Shown: positions 41,302 through 49,376, counted from the stretch's first letter. The stretch: DNA of 64,000 bases from Streptomyces sp. ERV7 (GCF_001653515.1 NZ_LYOY01000051.1:702001-766000), one strand, 5' to 3'. A program made the numbers and translations. The notes: generated from the sequence alone by a model not told the origin.

Positions 41302-41474
41302 CGCTCGCTCATCGCCCGCCGGGCCGCACAGGCGGCGAACGCCCCCAGCAGGGCGCACCCGGCCCCGACGAGCCCCTCCAGGGCGTCCACCGTACTGATG
41401 AACACCAGCCACGCGGCCATCAGCACGAGCCACCACGCGAGGAGTTCGGCGGTCACGGCCGCCGCTCGACCCAT
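41298..41474 (-). CDS. Very short MrpE-like subunit
   Basis: 58 residues from the ATG at 41474. Two helices: ELLAWWLVLMAAWLVFISTV and LVGAGCALLGAFAACAARRA. The usual MrpE has about 160 residues, with a cytoplasmic C-terminal domain after two helices; this one lacks all of it. The order matches the start of Mrp operons, and it is coupled to the next gene by GTGA. Function may be reduced or purely structural. Confidence 0.7.
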   Translation of the reverse strand: MGRAAAVTAELLAWWLVLMAAWLVFISTVDALEGLVGAGCALLGAFAACAARRAMSER

Positions 41475-41904
41475 CCGTACATCACCTCGAAGCGCTCAGA
41501 AGCCGGTGGGCGCACCCGGAACGGGGGCGTACCCGCGTCGCATGGAGTGCGCTCATGAAAGCACTGCGGGCGCGTGGGCCGACGACGGCGCGCGGCGCCA
41601 CCGCGGCACACCGCGCACCTGGCCGCCCGGGCCCCTCCGGGCGAGCGGGTACCCGGCGGCCGCGACGGCAATCCCCGGACGGCGGGACCGCTGTTTCGCC
41701 AGGACCGGGAGGGGCACCCGGCGCCACGACACCCCGGGGCCCGGCGGGCGCCAGCGCGCCCCGAGCCCCGTACGGCCCATGTGGCCGGATGCCCGGCGGT
41801 CGGAGATGCTCGGTCCAGAGAGGGCGGCCGGGGCCGCGACCGCACGCGGTGCGACGGGAAGGGAGCGCACGCCATGCAGGTGGCATTGACCCCGTGGGTG
41901 CGCG
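41475..41904. other. Divergent intergenic region, no gene supported
   Basis: 430 bp between the Mrp operon and the AI-2E gene. Several long frames exist on both strands but none shows family character or good codon placement. The promoters of both units must be here. No strong dyad was noticed. Confidence 0.5.
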
Positions 41905-43038
41905 ATGACGTCCACCGGGCCTGACGGCGACGACGGCCGCGAGCCGGAGCGGGCGGCCGAAGCGGGGCCGCGGCCGACGGGCATCCGTGCCCGGGGCGTC
42001 AGCGGGAAGGGCGTGGGCGGCCGCTCCTGGTTCGCCGTCGGCTTCTCGCTGGGCCTGGGCGCGACGCTGGCGTGGCTGACGGTGCGGACCGTGCTTGAGG
42101 TCGGCAGCCTGCTCACCCTGCTGCTGCTCGCGGTGTTCCTCGCGCTCGCCCTCGAACCCGTCGTCGTCTGGCTGACCCGCCACCGGATGGGGCGCGGCTG
42201 GGCCGTCGCGGTGGTCCTGGTGCTGCTGCTCGCGCTGTTCGCGGGGTTCCTGGCCCTGGTCGTACCGCCGGCGGCCGATGAGATCAACGCGCTGGTGAAG
42301 GCCGTTCCCGGCTGGCTGCGGGACCTGCACGACCACAACTCGACGCTGGGCCGGTTCGAGGACCGCTACCACCTGGTGGAGAAGGCCAAGCAGCAGTTCT
42401 CCTCCGGTGGGGCGGCCGGGCTCGCCGGCGGGCTGCTCGGCGCGGGGAAGTTCGTGGTCGGCGCGGTCACCTCGGCCGCCATCGTCATCGTGGTGACGGT
42501 GTACGTGATGGCTTTCCTGCCCGCGCTCAAAGGGTTCTGCCTCCACTTCGTGGCGTCCCGCAAACGCCCGCACGCCCAGGAGGTCACCGAGGAGATCCTC
42601 AACCGGGTGGGGCGCTACATGCTCGGCAACGTGGCCACCTCGGTCATCGCCGGTGCGGCCACCTTCGTCTGGTGCGCGGTCACCGGCGTCCCCTACCCCG
42701 CGGCCCTGGGCGTCTTCATCGCCCTGATGGACCTGATCCCCATCGTCGGCACCACCATCGGCGGCGTCGTCGTCAGCCTGGTGGCCCTGTCGGTGTCGCT
42801 GCCGGTCGCCCTGGCCACCGCGGGCTTCTACGTCGGTTTCCGGCTGGCCGAGGACTATCTGATCGTGCCCCGGGTCATGAGGTTCGCCGTCGACGTCCAC
42901 CCGCTGGTCACGGTCGTGGGCGTACTGATCGGCGGGGCACTGCTGGGTGTCGTGGGCGCCCTGGTCGCCATTCCGGCCGCCGTCGCCATCGGTATCGTCC
43001 TGGACGAGCACGTCTTCTCCAGGACGGACGCGTCCTGA
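41905..43038 (+). CDS. AI-2E-family transporter
   Basis: 377 residues with eight helices in the AI-2E/UPF0118 arrangement: two near the N-terminus (LAWLTVRTVLEVGSLLTLLL, VFLALALEPVVVWLTRHRMG), a long soluble amphipathic section, then paired helices (LGVFIALMDLIPIVGTTIGG, PLVTVVGVLIGGALLGVVGA). The motif ALMDLIPIVGT is the family signature. Members export small molecules or cations; the autoinducer-2 role belongs to E. coli TqsA only. In a stress block next to the Mrp operon, an ion role such as Na+/H+ exchange is possible. Confidence 0.92.
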   Translation: MTSTGPDGDDGREPERAAEAGPRPTGIRARGVSGKGVGGRSWFAVGFSLGLGATLAWLTVRTVLEVGSLLTLLLLAVFLALALEPVVVWLTRHRMGRGWAVAVVLVLLLALFAGFLALVVPPAADEINALVKAVPGWLRDLHDHNSTLGRFEDRYHLVEKAKQQFSSGGAAGLAGGLLGAGKFVVGAVTSAAIVIVVTVYVMAFLPALKGFCLHFVASRKRPHAQEVTEEILNRVGRYMLGNVATSVIAGAATFVWCAVTGVPYPAALGVFIALMDLIPIVGTTIGGVVVSLVALSVSLPVALATAGFYVGFRLAEDYLIVPRVMRFAVDVHPLVTVVGVLIGGALLGVVGALVAIPAAVAIGIVLDEHVFSRTDAS

Positions 43039-43052
43039 CGCGACCCGTACAC

Positions 43053-43298
43053 CTAGGCGGAGGGCGGGGGAGCGGCCGGGGCGAGCCGGTGCGCCGGGCG
43101 GTTGCGGCTGAGATACCGCTCGGCGGCGTGCACGGCCTCGCGCGCGGTGCGCTCACCCATGAGCACGCAGAGCGTGTAGGCGCTGTCCTCGAAGAGTCGG
43201 CGCAGGGCGGGCTCGTGGGGCTGTGCCAGGACCGCGCGTTCGTGCGCCCGATAGTGCGAGAGCAGCCGCGCGAGAGTCTCCTTGTCGGGCAGCAGCAT
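43053..43298 (-). CDS. DUF5133 protein
   Basis: 81 residues: MLLPDKETLARLLSHYRAHE, RLFEDSAYTLCVLMGERTAR, EAVHAAERYLSRNRPAHRL, the DUF5133 pattern with the central YTLCV. Two ATG codons in tandem follow AGGAGGAC; the second (43298) is spaced 5 bases from the ribosome site, so it is favoured over 43301. Small helical cytoplasmic protein of unknown function, often near stress or sporulation genes. Convergent to the AI-2E gene 14 bp away. Confidence 0.85.
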   Translation of the reverse strand: MLLPDKETLARLLSHYRAHERAVLAQPHEPALRRLFEDSAYTLCVLMGERTAREAVHAAERYLSRNRPAHRLAPAAPPPSA

Positions 43299-43448
43299 CA
43301 TGTCCTCCTGAACCTGGGGCGGGCCCAGCCCACCCATCCTGACCGGGTCCGGGGGCCTGCGCGAGCCGTAGGACTGCGCTCCGTGACGGCCCATGGCTGC
43401 GGGGCCCCGCGCAGTCGCTCCGCGGGGCCCCGCAGCGCAGGGGGCCGA

Positions 43449-43634
43449 CTACTTCCTGAAGGCGTCCTTGGCCTTCTCCTTGGCCTGCCGGAGATCGCCC
43501 TTGGCCTTCTCGGCGCGGCCTTCGGCCGTCTTGCTCTCATTGCCCACCGCGCGGGCCAGGGTCTCCTTGGCCTTTCCCTTGGCCTGCTCGGCCTTCGCCT
43601 TGGCCTTCTCATTCTTCGCGGTCACGGTACTCAC
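43449..43634 (-). CDS. CsbD-family stress protein
   Basis: 61 residues, almost all helix and half charged: KNEKAKAKAEQAKGKAKETL, AVGNESKTAEGRAEKAKGDL, QAKEKAKDAF. The repeated AxxKAKxxxG pattern and the length are those of CsbD, a hydrophilic general-stress protein (sigma-B-controlled in Bacillus). Starts at GTG 43634; GTG 43664 upstream is in frame. No partner gene; the hydrophobic peptide gene lies upstream by about 100 bp. Confidence 0.8.
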   Translation of the reverse strand: MSTVTAKNEKAKAKAEQAKGKAKETLARAVGNESKTAEGRAEKAKGDLRQAKEKAKDAFRK

Positions 43635-43735
43635 ACCCTGATCTCTTGTGAATTCGGTGGTCACGTCCGAGTTTGACCGTTCAGTGGAATCTCAAACGTG
43701 TACCTCGCACGCCGGGAATTTCTCCGTCACCGAAT

Positions 43736-43906
43736 TCACCACCGGTACCAGCGGCCTCGCCGTCCGCTACCGGCGGCGGGACGTGCGACGAAACCCACGA
43801 GCCACAGGACCAGTACGACAACGGCGACCCACCACAGCACCTGGAGCGCGAATCCCGCGCCGAAGAGAAGCAGTGCGAGCAGCAGAACGACAAGCAGGGG
43901 AACCAT
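43736..43906 (-). CDS. Small hydrophobic membrane peptide
   Basis: 56 residues: MVPLLVVLLLALLLFGAGFA then LQVLWWVAVVVLVLWLVGFV and a basic end ARPAAGSGRRGRWYRW. Two transmembrane helices with a conserved WYRW terminus, the so-called hydrophobic protein frequent in Streptomyces. AGGAGGTG at the right distance upstream supports the ATG at 43906. Such peptides often appear with stress genes (CsbD, DUF5133). Short enough to be missed by length-filtered gene calling. Confidence 0.85.
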   Translation of the reverse strand: MVPLLVVLLLALLLFGAGFALQVLWWVAVVVLVLWLVGFVARPAAGSGRRGRWYRW

Positions 43907-44007
43907 GCTATGCACCTCCTGGAAATCGAGTGCCCCTGCCGGGCCGTGTCATGCGCGGCGAATTCCGGACAGGAGCTTTTCCCTGGAAATCCGGGGGAGA
44001 CTTGTTT

Positions 44008-44987
44008 TCAGGAAGGGCGGTTTCCGCGCGTACGGGCCCCGGCCGTGGCCGCATCCGTCACGTCGAGGAAAACCTGGTCGGCGTCGGGCCAGATGGTGGC
44101 CACCGAGTCCTTGATGCGCTCGCAGGACAGTTCGATCTGCTCGCTCTCCAGGCCCGGCACCAGGTCGACTCGGGCCGCGACCAGCGCGGAGTCGGTGCCG
44201 AGCCGCATGGTGAGCACCGCCTCCACACTGTCGATCTCCGGCTGGGCGTCGAGCAGGGACCTGATGCGGTCGCGCATCTCGGGGTCGACGGCCTCCCCGA
44301 TGAGCTGGTCGCGGGCGTCCTTGCCGAGCCGGTACGCCACGTACCCGAGGAGCACACCGATGGCCAGCGAGGCCGAGCCCTCCCACACCGGCTGACCGGT
44401 CGTCATGTGCAGGGCCATCCCGGCGATCGCCAGCGCGACACCGAGCACGGCCGTCCCGTCCTCCGCCACCACGGTGCGCAGCGCGGGATCGCGCCCGATG
44501 CCGCCCGGCTGTCCGCGCACCTGGTGCAGGGCCCGCAGCAGCGACGCGCCCTCGGCGAGGAAGGCGACCGCGAGGACGGCGAGCCGGCGACGTAGCCGGA
44601 GTGCGACTCGTGCGCGCCCGAGCGCAGCGCCTCGATGCCCTGGAAGACGGAGAAGCAGCCGCCCATCACGAAGATGCCCACCGCCGCGAGCAGGGACCAG
44701 AAGAAGCGCTCCTTGCCGTAGCCGAAGGGGTGGCGGCGATCCGGCGGGCGGCGGCTGCGGCGCAGCGCGGCCAGCAGGAAGACCTCGTTGAAGCTGTCCG
44801 CGACGGAGTGGGCCGCCTCGGAGAGCAGCGCCGGCGAACCGGCGAAGGCGCCGCCGACCGCCTTGGCCACGGCGATGAGCAGATTGGCGCCGAGCGCGAC
44901 GAGGACGGTGAGCCGGGTACCGGTGTCCTTGCCGCCGTCCTTGCCGGCGCCCGCCCCGGACGCCTTGCTGTCGCTGTTCCGGCTCAC
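44008..44987 (-). pseudogene. Cation-diffusion-facilitator transporter, frameshifted
   Basis: The N-terminal half (from 44987: RLTVLVALGANLLIAVAKAV, SPALLSEAAHSVADSFNEVF, RHPFGYGKERFFWSLLAAVG) has the metal-site HSxxD and FGYGKxR motifs of CDF proteins. After HESHSGYVAG at about 44588 the frame runs into Ser/Arg-rich nonsense. The family sequence resumes in another frame as LAVLAVAFLAEGASLLRALH, ending with the cytoplasmic metal-binding dimer domain (EAVLTMRLGTDSALVAARVD). One base is missing within 44583-44590. The start codon overlaps gvpK by 4 bases, so it is transcribed with the gas-vesicle genes. Sequencing error or true mutation cannot be told apart here. Confidence 0.8.
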
Positions 44988-45304
44988 CGTCCGCGCTCCT
45001 CACCGGGTCCGTCGCCGCCGGAGGCCTCCACGGGCAGCAGCGGGCCGAGCGGTCCGAGGTCGAGGTTGAGATCCTCCGGACGCAGCCCGAACTTCGACCT
45101 GAGCTCGCCCATCCGGTCCTCAAGGAGCATCAGGGTGAGTCCGATCCGCTCCTCCTGTTCGTCCGTGAGCTCGCCGGTCTCGACGCGGCGCAGGGCTTGA
45201 CGTTCCATCAGCTGCCGGAGGAGCTCGACCACCGTCAGGACCAGCCGCGCCAGATCGCGCTCCACCGTGTCGGCGTCGAGCTCCACGCGCCGCCGCCCGC
45301 TCAT
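44984..45304 (-). CDS. gvpK: Gas vesicle protein GvpK
   Basis: 106 residues: DADTVERDLARLVLTVVELL, RQLMERQALRRVETGELTDE, RIGLTLMLLEDRMGELRSKF, GLRPEDLNLDLGPLGPLL, the GvpK family. Needed for gas-vesicle formation in several bacteria, with an assembly role not yet clear. It overlaps gvpS and the CDF gene by 4 bases each (ATGA type), so translation is coupled along the operon. Confidence 0.95.
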   Translation of the reverse strand: MSGRRRVELDADTVERDLARLVLTVVELLRQLMERQALRRVETGELTDEQEERIGLTLMLLEDRMGELRSKFGLRPEDLNLDLGPLGPLLPVEASGGDGPGEERGR

Positions 45305-45597
45305 GGGCCCTCCCCGAAGCCGGAGGGGCCGTACGGGTCCGCACCCGTCGGCAGCGCGGGCGCGTCGTTCTCGTAGGCGTTCTCGTAGGCGTTCTCATAG
45401 GCGCTCTCGAACGGTGAGGGGACCTCCGCGCTCACCGAGCTGACCAGCGCGTTGAGGTCGATCCGGACCAGGTCCACGTCCGCGATGCGCAGGGTGAGGT
45501 CGCCGGCGAGGACCACGCCTCCCGCCAGGAGCCGGTCGAGCAGATCGACGAGGGCTATCCGCCGCTCGGCGTGCTCAGCGGATGCCGTCGGGGCCAT
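45301..45597 (-). CDS. gvpS: Gas vesicle protein GvpS (GvpA-like)
   Basis: 98 residues. Residues 10-60 have the GvpA/J/S fold: RRIALVDLLDRLLAGGVVLA, GDLTLRIADVDLVRIDLNAL. After it comes an acidic tail with the direct repeat AYENAYENAYEND, encoded by a 12-bp tandem repeat. GvpS is a minor shell-related or nucleation subunit in Streptomyces gas-vesicle clusters. The start overlaps gvpL by 23 bp and the end overlaps gvpK by 4 bp. Confidence 0.9.
   Translation of the reverse strand: MAPTASAEHAERRIALVDLLDRLLAGGVVLAGDLTLRIADVDLVRIDLNALVSSVSAEVPSPFESAYENAYENAYENDAPALPTGADPYGPSGFGEGP
45368..45403. repeat. 12-bp tandem repeat in gvpS
   Basis: TTCTCGTAGGCG occurs twice without change and a third time with one change (TTCTCATAGGCG). 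Each unit encodes AYEN on the minus strand. Units of 12 bp keep the frame, so the tail can vary in length without breaking the gene. Confidence 0.93.
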
Positions 45598-46375
45598 CGG
45601 CTCCTCCTCCGTCCGCGTCCGCGGTGCCCGCGAAGGAGTACGGGGCCCAGGGCCCGGTCACCTCGACGCGCACCCCCGCCACCTGCGCACCGTGCCGCTC
45701 CACCAGGGCGACGAACTCCGCGCTGCGCTCACGCGGCACCAGATAGGCGGCGTTGAGCACGTTCTCGCCGGGCTGCCCGGAGACGCGGGCGTTCTGCGGC
45801 CGGTGCAGCCGCTCCGCCTCGGCCTGCCCGGACAGCTCCCGGTGCAGAGTGCGGGAGAGGGCGCCCGCCTCGCGCCAGGTGTCCTCCCGGGCCCGGCGCT
45901 GCCCCAGCCTGCGGCGCAGATACTCCCGCCCGGTCGCGGGCTTGGCTCCCGGCGCCGTCGCGGGCTCTGGACTCCCGGCCTCCGCGTACACCTTGACCCC
46001 CCATTCGACCCGCCCGTCCAGCCGCTCCAGGGCCGCGACGAACCGGTCGCGCCCGGAGTCGAGCAGCCGGCGCACCCCGCTCTCCTCCCGGCACACCGTG
46101 GCGAGCCGCAGCGGAACCGCGCAGGTCACCGAGGAGAGCGCGGCCACCACGGACTGATGGGCGCGGGCGGTGGCGGACAGCCAGTCCAGGTCCTCCAGCC
46201 GGGCGCGGAGCGGGGCGGCGTCGAAGTCCGCGGCGGGGACCGGGCTCGCGGCGGCGCACAGTCCGCCATGGCCGATCAGCCGGGGCGGCTCGCCGTCCAG
46301 TCCGCGCACTCCGTCGGGCAGCGCCTCCTCGAAGGGCCGCACGACCGCGTAGACATACCACAGTGCCTCATTCAT
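45575..46375 (-). CDS. gvpL: Gas vesicle protein GvpL (GvpF/L family)
   Basis: 266 residues: YVYAVVRPFEEALPDGVRGL at the N-terminus (GvpL/F alpha-beta domain), ARAHQSVVAALSSVTCAVPL, VRLLLDSGRDRF-like central helices and VLNAAYLVPRERSAEFVALV followed by TGPWAPYSFAG at the end, the hallmark of the family. Accessory protein that binds GvpA and the other small subunits during assembly. The ATG at 46375 (MNEALWYVYAV) is family-like; upstream codons are not. It overlaps gvpJ by 8 bp and gvpS by 23 bp. Confidence 0.93.
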   Translation of the reverse strand: MNEALWYVYAVVRPFEEALPDGVRGLDGEPPRLIGHGGLCAAASPVPAADFDAAPLRARLEDLDWLSATARAHQSVVAALSSVTCAVPLRLATVCREESGVRRLLDSGRDRFVAALERLDGRVEWGVKVYAEAGSPEPATAPGAKPATGREYLRRRLGQRRAREDTWREAGALSRTLHRELSGQAEAERLHRPQNARVSGQPGENVLNAAYLVPRERSAEFVALVERHGAQVAGVRVEVTGPWAPYSFAGTADADGGGADGPDGIR

Positions 46376-46739
46376 CCCGTGCCACCTCCGCCCGGGCGCC
46401 GCGGGAACCGTCATGGCGGCGGGAGTCGTCGTGACGGCTTTCCAGTTCGGCTACGCGGGCCTGCAACTGCTCGTTCTCCCGGGCGAGTTCACGGCGGCGG
46501 GCGGCGCCGGAGAGCGCCGGGTCGTCCTCCCACCAGTCGATGCCCATTTCCTTCGCCTTGTCCAGGGAAGCGACGATGAGGCGGAGTTTGATGGTGAGCA
46601 GTTCGATGTCGAGGAGATTGATGCGGATGTCCCCGGCTATGACGATTCCCTTGTCGAGGACGCGTTCGAGGATATCGGCGAGATTCGCGCTGCCGCCGTC
46701 CGACGCATACGGATCGGAGAGCCGTCCCGGGGTCGTCAT
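46368..46739 (-). CDS. gvpJ: Gas vesicle protein GvpJ
   Basis: 123 residues: SANLADILERVLDKGIVIAG, DIRINLLDIELLTIKLRLIV, ASLDKAKEMGIDWWEDDPAL, the GvpA-like fold with the GvpJ-specific GIDWWxDDP. A C-terminal helix with LARENEQLQARVAELESRHD may be a coiled coil. Minor shell-associated protein that helps shape or nucleate vesicles. The start overlaps the stop of gvpZ by one base (ATGA), the end overlaps gvpL. Confidence 0.95.
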   Translation of the reverse strand: MTTPGRLSDPYASDGGSANLADILERVLDKGIVIAGDIRINLLDIELLTIKLRLIVASLDKAKEMGIDWWEDDPALSGAARRRELARENEQLQARVAELESRHDDSRRHDGSRGARAEVARDE

Positions 46740-47851
46740 CAGCGCCTCCGCGAGCCGGACTTGGCGCGCCGGCGCCCGGATTCCCCGGGCTCGGGCTCTT
46801 CGGCCATGTCCTCTTCCCATTCGTCGTCGTATGCGACGGCGTCGGAGTCCTCGGGAGCCTCCTCGTGAGCGTCCTCGGGAAGCTCCTCGTCCTCCTCCGG
46901 CTCCTCCTCGTACTCGCCCTCCAGCGGCTCCTCGTCCTCATAGGCCTCCTCATAGGTGTCCTGGGAAGCCTTCTCGCTCTCGGCGTCCTCGTCGCGGGCC
47001 CTCTCCTCGCGCGCCAGTGCGTCCTCGTGGCTGAGGACGACCTCGCCGTCGCGGATCTCGCCGCGCCAGCCGTCCGGGGCCTCGCCGCGCAGGGCGATGT
47101 GGCGGGCGAAGTTCTTCAGGTCGAGCCGGGTGCGGCGGCCCTGGGCGCGCCAGATGTTGCCGGTCCGCTCGAACAGGCCCTTGGGGTAGTACTCGACCAC
47201 CAGCAGCACCCGGGTCAGGGAGGCGCCCAGCGGGTGGAAGGTGACCACGCCCTTGGTGGTGCCCTTGGCGCCCTCCGAGGTCCATGCGATACGCGCGTCG
47301 GGGACCTGCTCGGTGGTGTGCGCCTTCCAGCTGCGGCTCGACCAGAAGACCTTCAGCTTCCAGTCGGAGCTCGCGTCGTCCGCGCTGTTCGCGCTGCGCA
47401 CGCCCTTGGTGAAATGGGAGAACTCCTGGTACTGGGTCCACTGGTCGTAGGCGTCGCGGACCGGTACGCCGACGTCCACCGACTCCATGATGACGGTGGG
47501 CTTGCGCCCGCCGCCGCCCTTGCCGCGCTTGCCGCCCAGGTTCTTGAGGGCGTCGGTGACGTTCTCCTTGAGGTGGCCGGCACCCAGCTCCAGGGCGGTG
47601 CGCACCGGCCCCTTGCCCTCGGTGAGCTTGCGGCCGCCCTTCAGCGCCAGCGCGGAGAACCCGGGGCTGCGCCCCTCGGCGATGTCGTTCAGCTTCACCG
47701 TGGACTCACCGAGTTTGCGCCCCACCCCGGTCAGCGCCCGCTCCAACTGGGCGAGCGCGAGGGCCTGGAGCTCGGACTTGAGGCGGTCCGTGACCGCGCT
47801 GTCGACCAGACCCGTCGCCTTCTTGGTGTCCGTCGCGTCCGGCTCAGTCAC
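46739..47851 (-). CDS. gvpZ: Gas vesicle cluster SRPBCC protein GvpZ
   Basis: 370 residues from a GTG. N-terminal 120 residues are helical and basic (LKSELQALALAQLERALTGV, HLKENVTDALKNLGGKRGKG). The SRPBCC/START-like domain (about 125-265) reads VIMESVDVGVPVRDAYDQWT, YQEFSHFTKGVRSAN, IAWTSEGAKGTTKGVVTFHP, LTRVLLVVEYYPKGLFERTG. The last 90 residues are strongly acidic (EEAYEDEEPLEGEYEEEPEE and on) with a basic tip. Known position between gvpY and gvpJ in S. coelicolor. A lipid or hydrophobic-ligand pocket is expected, but its role in vesicles is unknown. It overlaps gvpY by 8 bp. Confidence 0.88.
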   Translation of the reverse strand: MTEPDATDTKKATGLVDSAVTDRLKSELQALALAQLERALTGVGRKLGESTVKLNDIAEGRSPGFSALALKGGRKLTEGKGPVRTALELGAGHLKENVTDALKNLGGKRGKGGGGRKPTVIMESVDVGVPVRDAYDQWTQYQEFSHFTKGVRSANSADDASSDWKLKVFWSSRSWKAHTTEQVPDARIAWTSEGAKGTTKGVVTFHPLGASLTRVLLVVEYYPKGLFERTGNIWRAQGRRTRLDLKNFARHIALRGEAPDGWRGEIRDGEVVLSHEDALAREERARDEDAESEKASQDTYEEAYEDEEPLEGEYEEEPEEDEELPEDAHEEAPEDSDAVAYDDEWEEDMAEEPEPGESGRRRAKSGSRRR

Positions 47852-48398
47852 GGGAGCGGCCCCCCTTCGCATCGGTGCGCTCCGAGGAGCGGCTCCTGGT
47901 GCCCGTGACCCGGCGCGCGGCGGTCTTCTTCGCGGTGGTGGCACGGCGTACCGGCTCGGACTTCTTCGCCGACTCCGCCTTCTTCGCGGGCGCGGAGCGC
48001 TTCGCCCTCGCGGCCGCCTTCCTGGCGGGGGCCGTGGCCTTCTCGGCCTTCTCGGCCCCGCTCCCGGCGTCCGGCACCACCCCGGCGATACGGTCCTGGA
48101 CATCCAGGGTGCGGTCGTGCAGCCGGTCCGCGATCCCTTCGAGCTGCCGGTTGACCAGGGCGCCGGTCGCCGCCTTGCCCACCCCGCGCAGATCCTCGCG
48201 CAGCTGGTCGCCGATCTCCTTGAACTGGGGGTTGTGCTCCAGTTGCCCGGCCGCGAACTCCGCGAGCGCCCCGGGGCTGAGTGTGAGCCGTTTGCCGAGC
48301 ACCATGGTGGCGATGCCGAACGCGAGCTTGGCCTTCTTGGTGCGACCGAGCACATAGCCCGCGCCTACCGCGAGCCCTATCGCCAGTCGGTTGTTCAT
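47844..48398 (-). CDS. gvpY: Gas vesicle cluster protein GvpY
   Basis: 184 residues. N-terminal glycine-rich hydrophobic helix LAIGLAVGAGYVLGRTKKAK (possible membrane or shell anchor), a helical middle (LRGVGKAATGALVNRQLEGI, DRLHDRTLDVQDRIAGVV) and an Ala/Lys-rich basic tail (KAEKATAPARKAAARAKRSA). The tail resembles histone H1. Not a DNA primase, although similar genes carry that label. The opposite charge of the GvpZ tail suggests an interaction. It overlaps gvpG by 4 bp. Confidence 0.85.
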   Translation of the reverse strand: MNNRLAIGLAVGAGYVLGRTKKAKLAFGIATMVLGKRLTLSPGALAEFAAGQLEHNPQFKEIGDQLREDLRGVGKAATGALVNRQLEGIADRLHDRTLDVQDRIAGVVPDAGSGAEKAEKATAPARKAAARAKRSAPAKKAESAKKSEPVRRATTAKKTAARRVTGTRSRSSERTDAKGGRSRD

Positions 48399-48631
48399 CG
48401 TGAGGGATTCCTGTTCTCCAGCCGGTCGAGGAGCTCGTCCTCGCGGCGGTCGAACTCGGCCTCGTCGATCTCGCCCGCCAGCAACCGCTGTTCCAGCAGG
48501 GCGAGTTCGTCACGTATGGCCGAGGGGTCGTAGTACTGCTGCTCCGCCTGCGCCACCACCTGCTCCAGCACCCAGAAGGTGCCGCGCACAGGTGCCGCGG
48601 GAAGCAGCAGCAGTTCTTTGAGCAGGCCCAC
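48395..48631 (-). CDS. gvpG: Gas vesicle protein GvpG
   Basis: 78 residues: MGLLKELLLLPAAPVRGTFW, LEQVVAQAEQQYYDPSAIRD, LALLEQRLLAGEIDEAEFDR, REDELLDRLE. The first part is hydrophobic and the second a charged hairpin with the LxAGEIDEAEF motif, as in GvpG. Accessory assembly factor usually next to GvpF. It follows gvpF by 28 bp. Confidence 0.95.
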   Translation of the reverse strand: MGLLKELLLLPAAPVRGTFWVLEQVVAQAEQQYYDPSAIRDELALLEQRLLAGEIDEAEFDRREDELLDRLENRNPSR

Positions 48632-48659
48632 GCGGGAGCCTCCCGTCGGGTCGGGCGTC

Positions 48660-49376
48660 TCAGTCCGTGAAGCTGTACGGGGGCAGCGGGCCGTGCACCT
48701 GGACGATGAGGTGCGGCGCCTCCTTGCGCAGCGTCTCCACGGACGCCACGAACTCGTCCGCCCGCTCGCGCGGCACCAGATACGAGAGGTTGGCCAGCCA
48801 GCCGGTGGACTGCGGCCCGGGCCGCTCGTCCTCGGCGGCGCGCTCCAGGGCGCGCTGGATCAGCACCGCGTCCCGTGCCTCGCGCTGCTGGACGGCCGCG
48901 GCGATCCGCTCGCCGAGCCGCAGCTTCTGGTCGTAGGTGCCGCCGCCCGCCCGGCGGTTGGCCTCGCTCATGGCACGCAGCTCGGGGCTCTCGGAGAGCA
49001 CCTGGTGCAGCACGGCCTCCTCGTCGTGGGCGGCCTTGATGTTGTACTCGACCCTGCCCTCCAGGGCTTCGAGGCGCTCCAGATACCGCTCGCCGTGCTC
49101 GGCGAGCGCGGCCCGTACGGCGTCGTCGTCGGGTGAGACGCCACCGAACCGCATCGGCAGCACCGCCCCGCCCGCGCCCGCCTCGGCGAGCACACTCTGA
49201 TGGGCCATCAGATCGCGCCGCTTGGGCCGCAGGTCCTCGGGTGCGTCGCTGACCAGCGCCACCAGTTCGCCCTGGGCGACGGTGCGCACCGGGCGCGGCG
49301 GATCCCCGACGCCGCCCATCTCCTCGGGCAGGTGCGTGTGGGTGCGGTGGGCGATCCCGTAGACGTAGGTGGTCAT
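48660..49376 (-). CDS. gvpF: Gas vesicle protein GvpF
   Basis: 238 residues: TTYVYGIAHRTHTHLPEEMG, VRTVAQGELVALVSDAPEDL, DLMAHQSVLAEAGAGGAVLP-type middle and LANLSYLVPRERADEFVASV, GPLPPYSFTD end, typical GvpF/L. It binds GvpA and helps add it to the growing shell. The ATG at 49376 gives the normal N-terminus; ATGA overlap with gvpA implies tightly coupled amounts. Confidence 0.95.
   Translation of the reverse strand: MTTYVYGIAHRTHTHLPEEMGGVGDPPRPVRTVAQGELVALVSDAPEDLRPKRRDLMAHQSVLAEAGAGGAVLPMRFGGVSPDDDAVRAALAEHGERYLERLEALEGRVEYNIKAAHDEEAVLHQVLSESPELRAMSEANRRAGGGTYDQKLRLGERIAAAVQQREARDAVLIQRALERAAEDERPGPQSTGWLANLSYLVPRERADEFVASVETLRKEAPHLIVQVHGPLPPYSFTD

Noticed and set aside
41482..43011. 509-codon minus-strand frame opposite the AI-2E gene
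   Set aside because: Asp/Arg/Gln/His-rich mirror of a membrane protein; no domain and no ribosome site.
47844..48398. GvpY as a DNA primase
   Set aside because: No zinc ribbon or TOPRIM residues; the label seen for homologues is not supported by the sequence.
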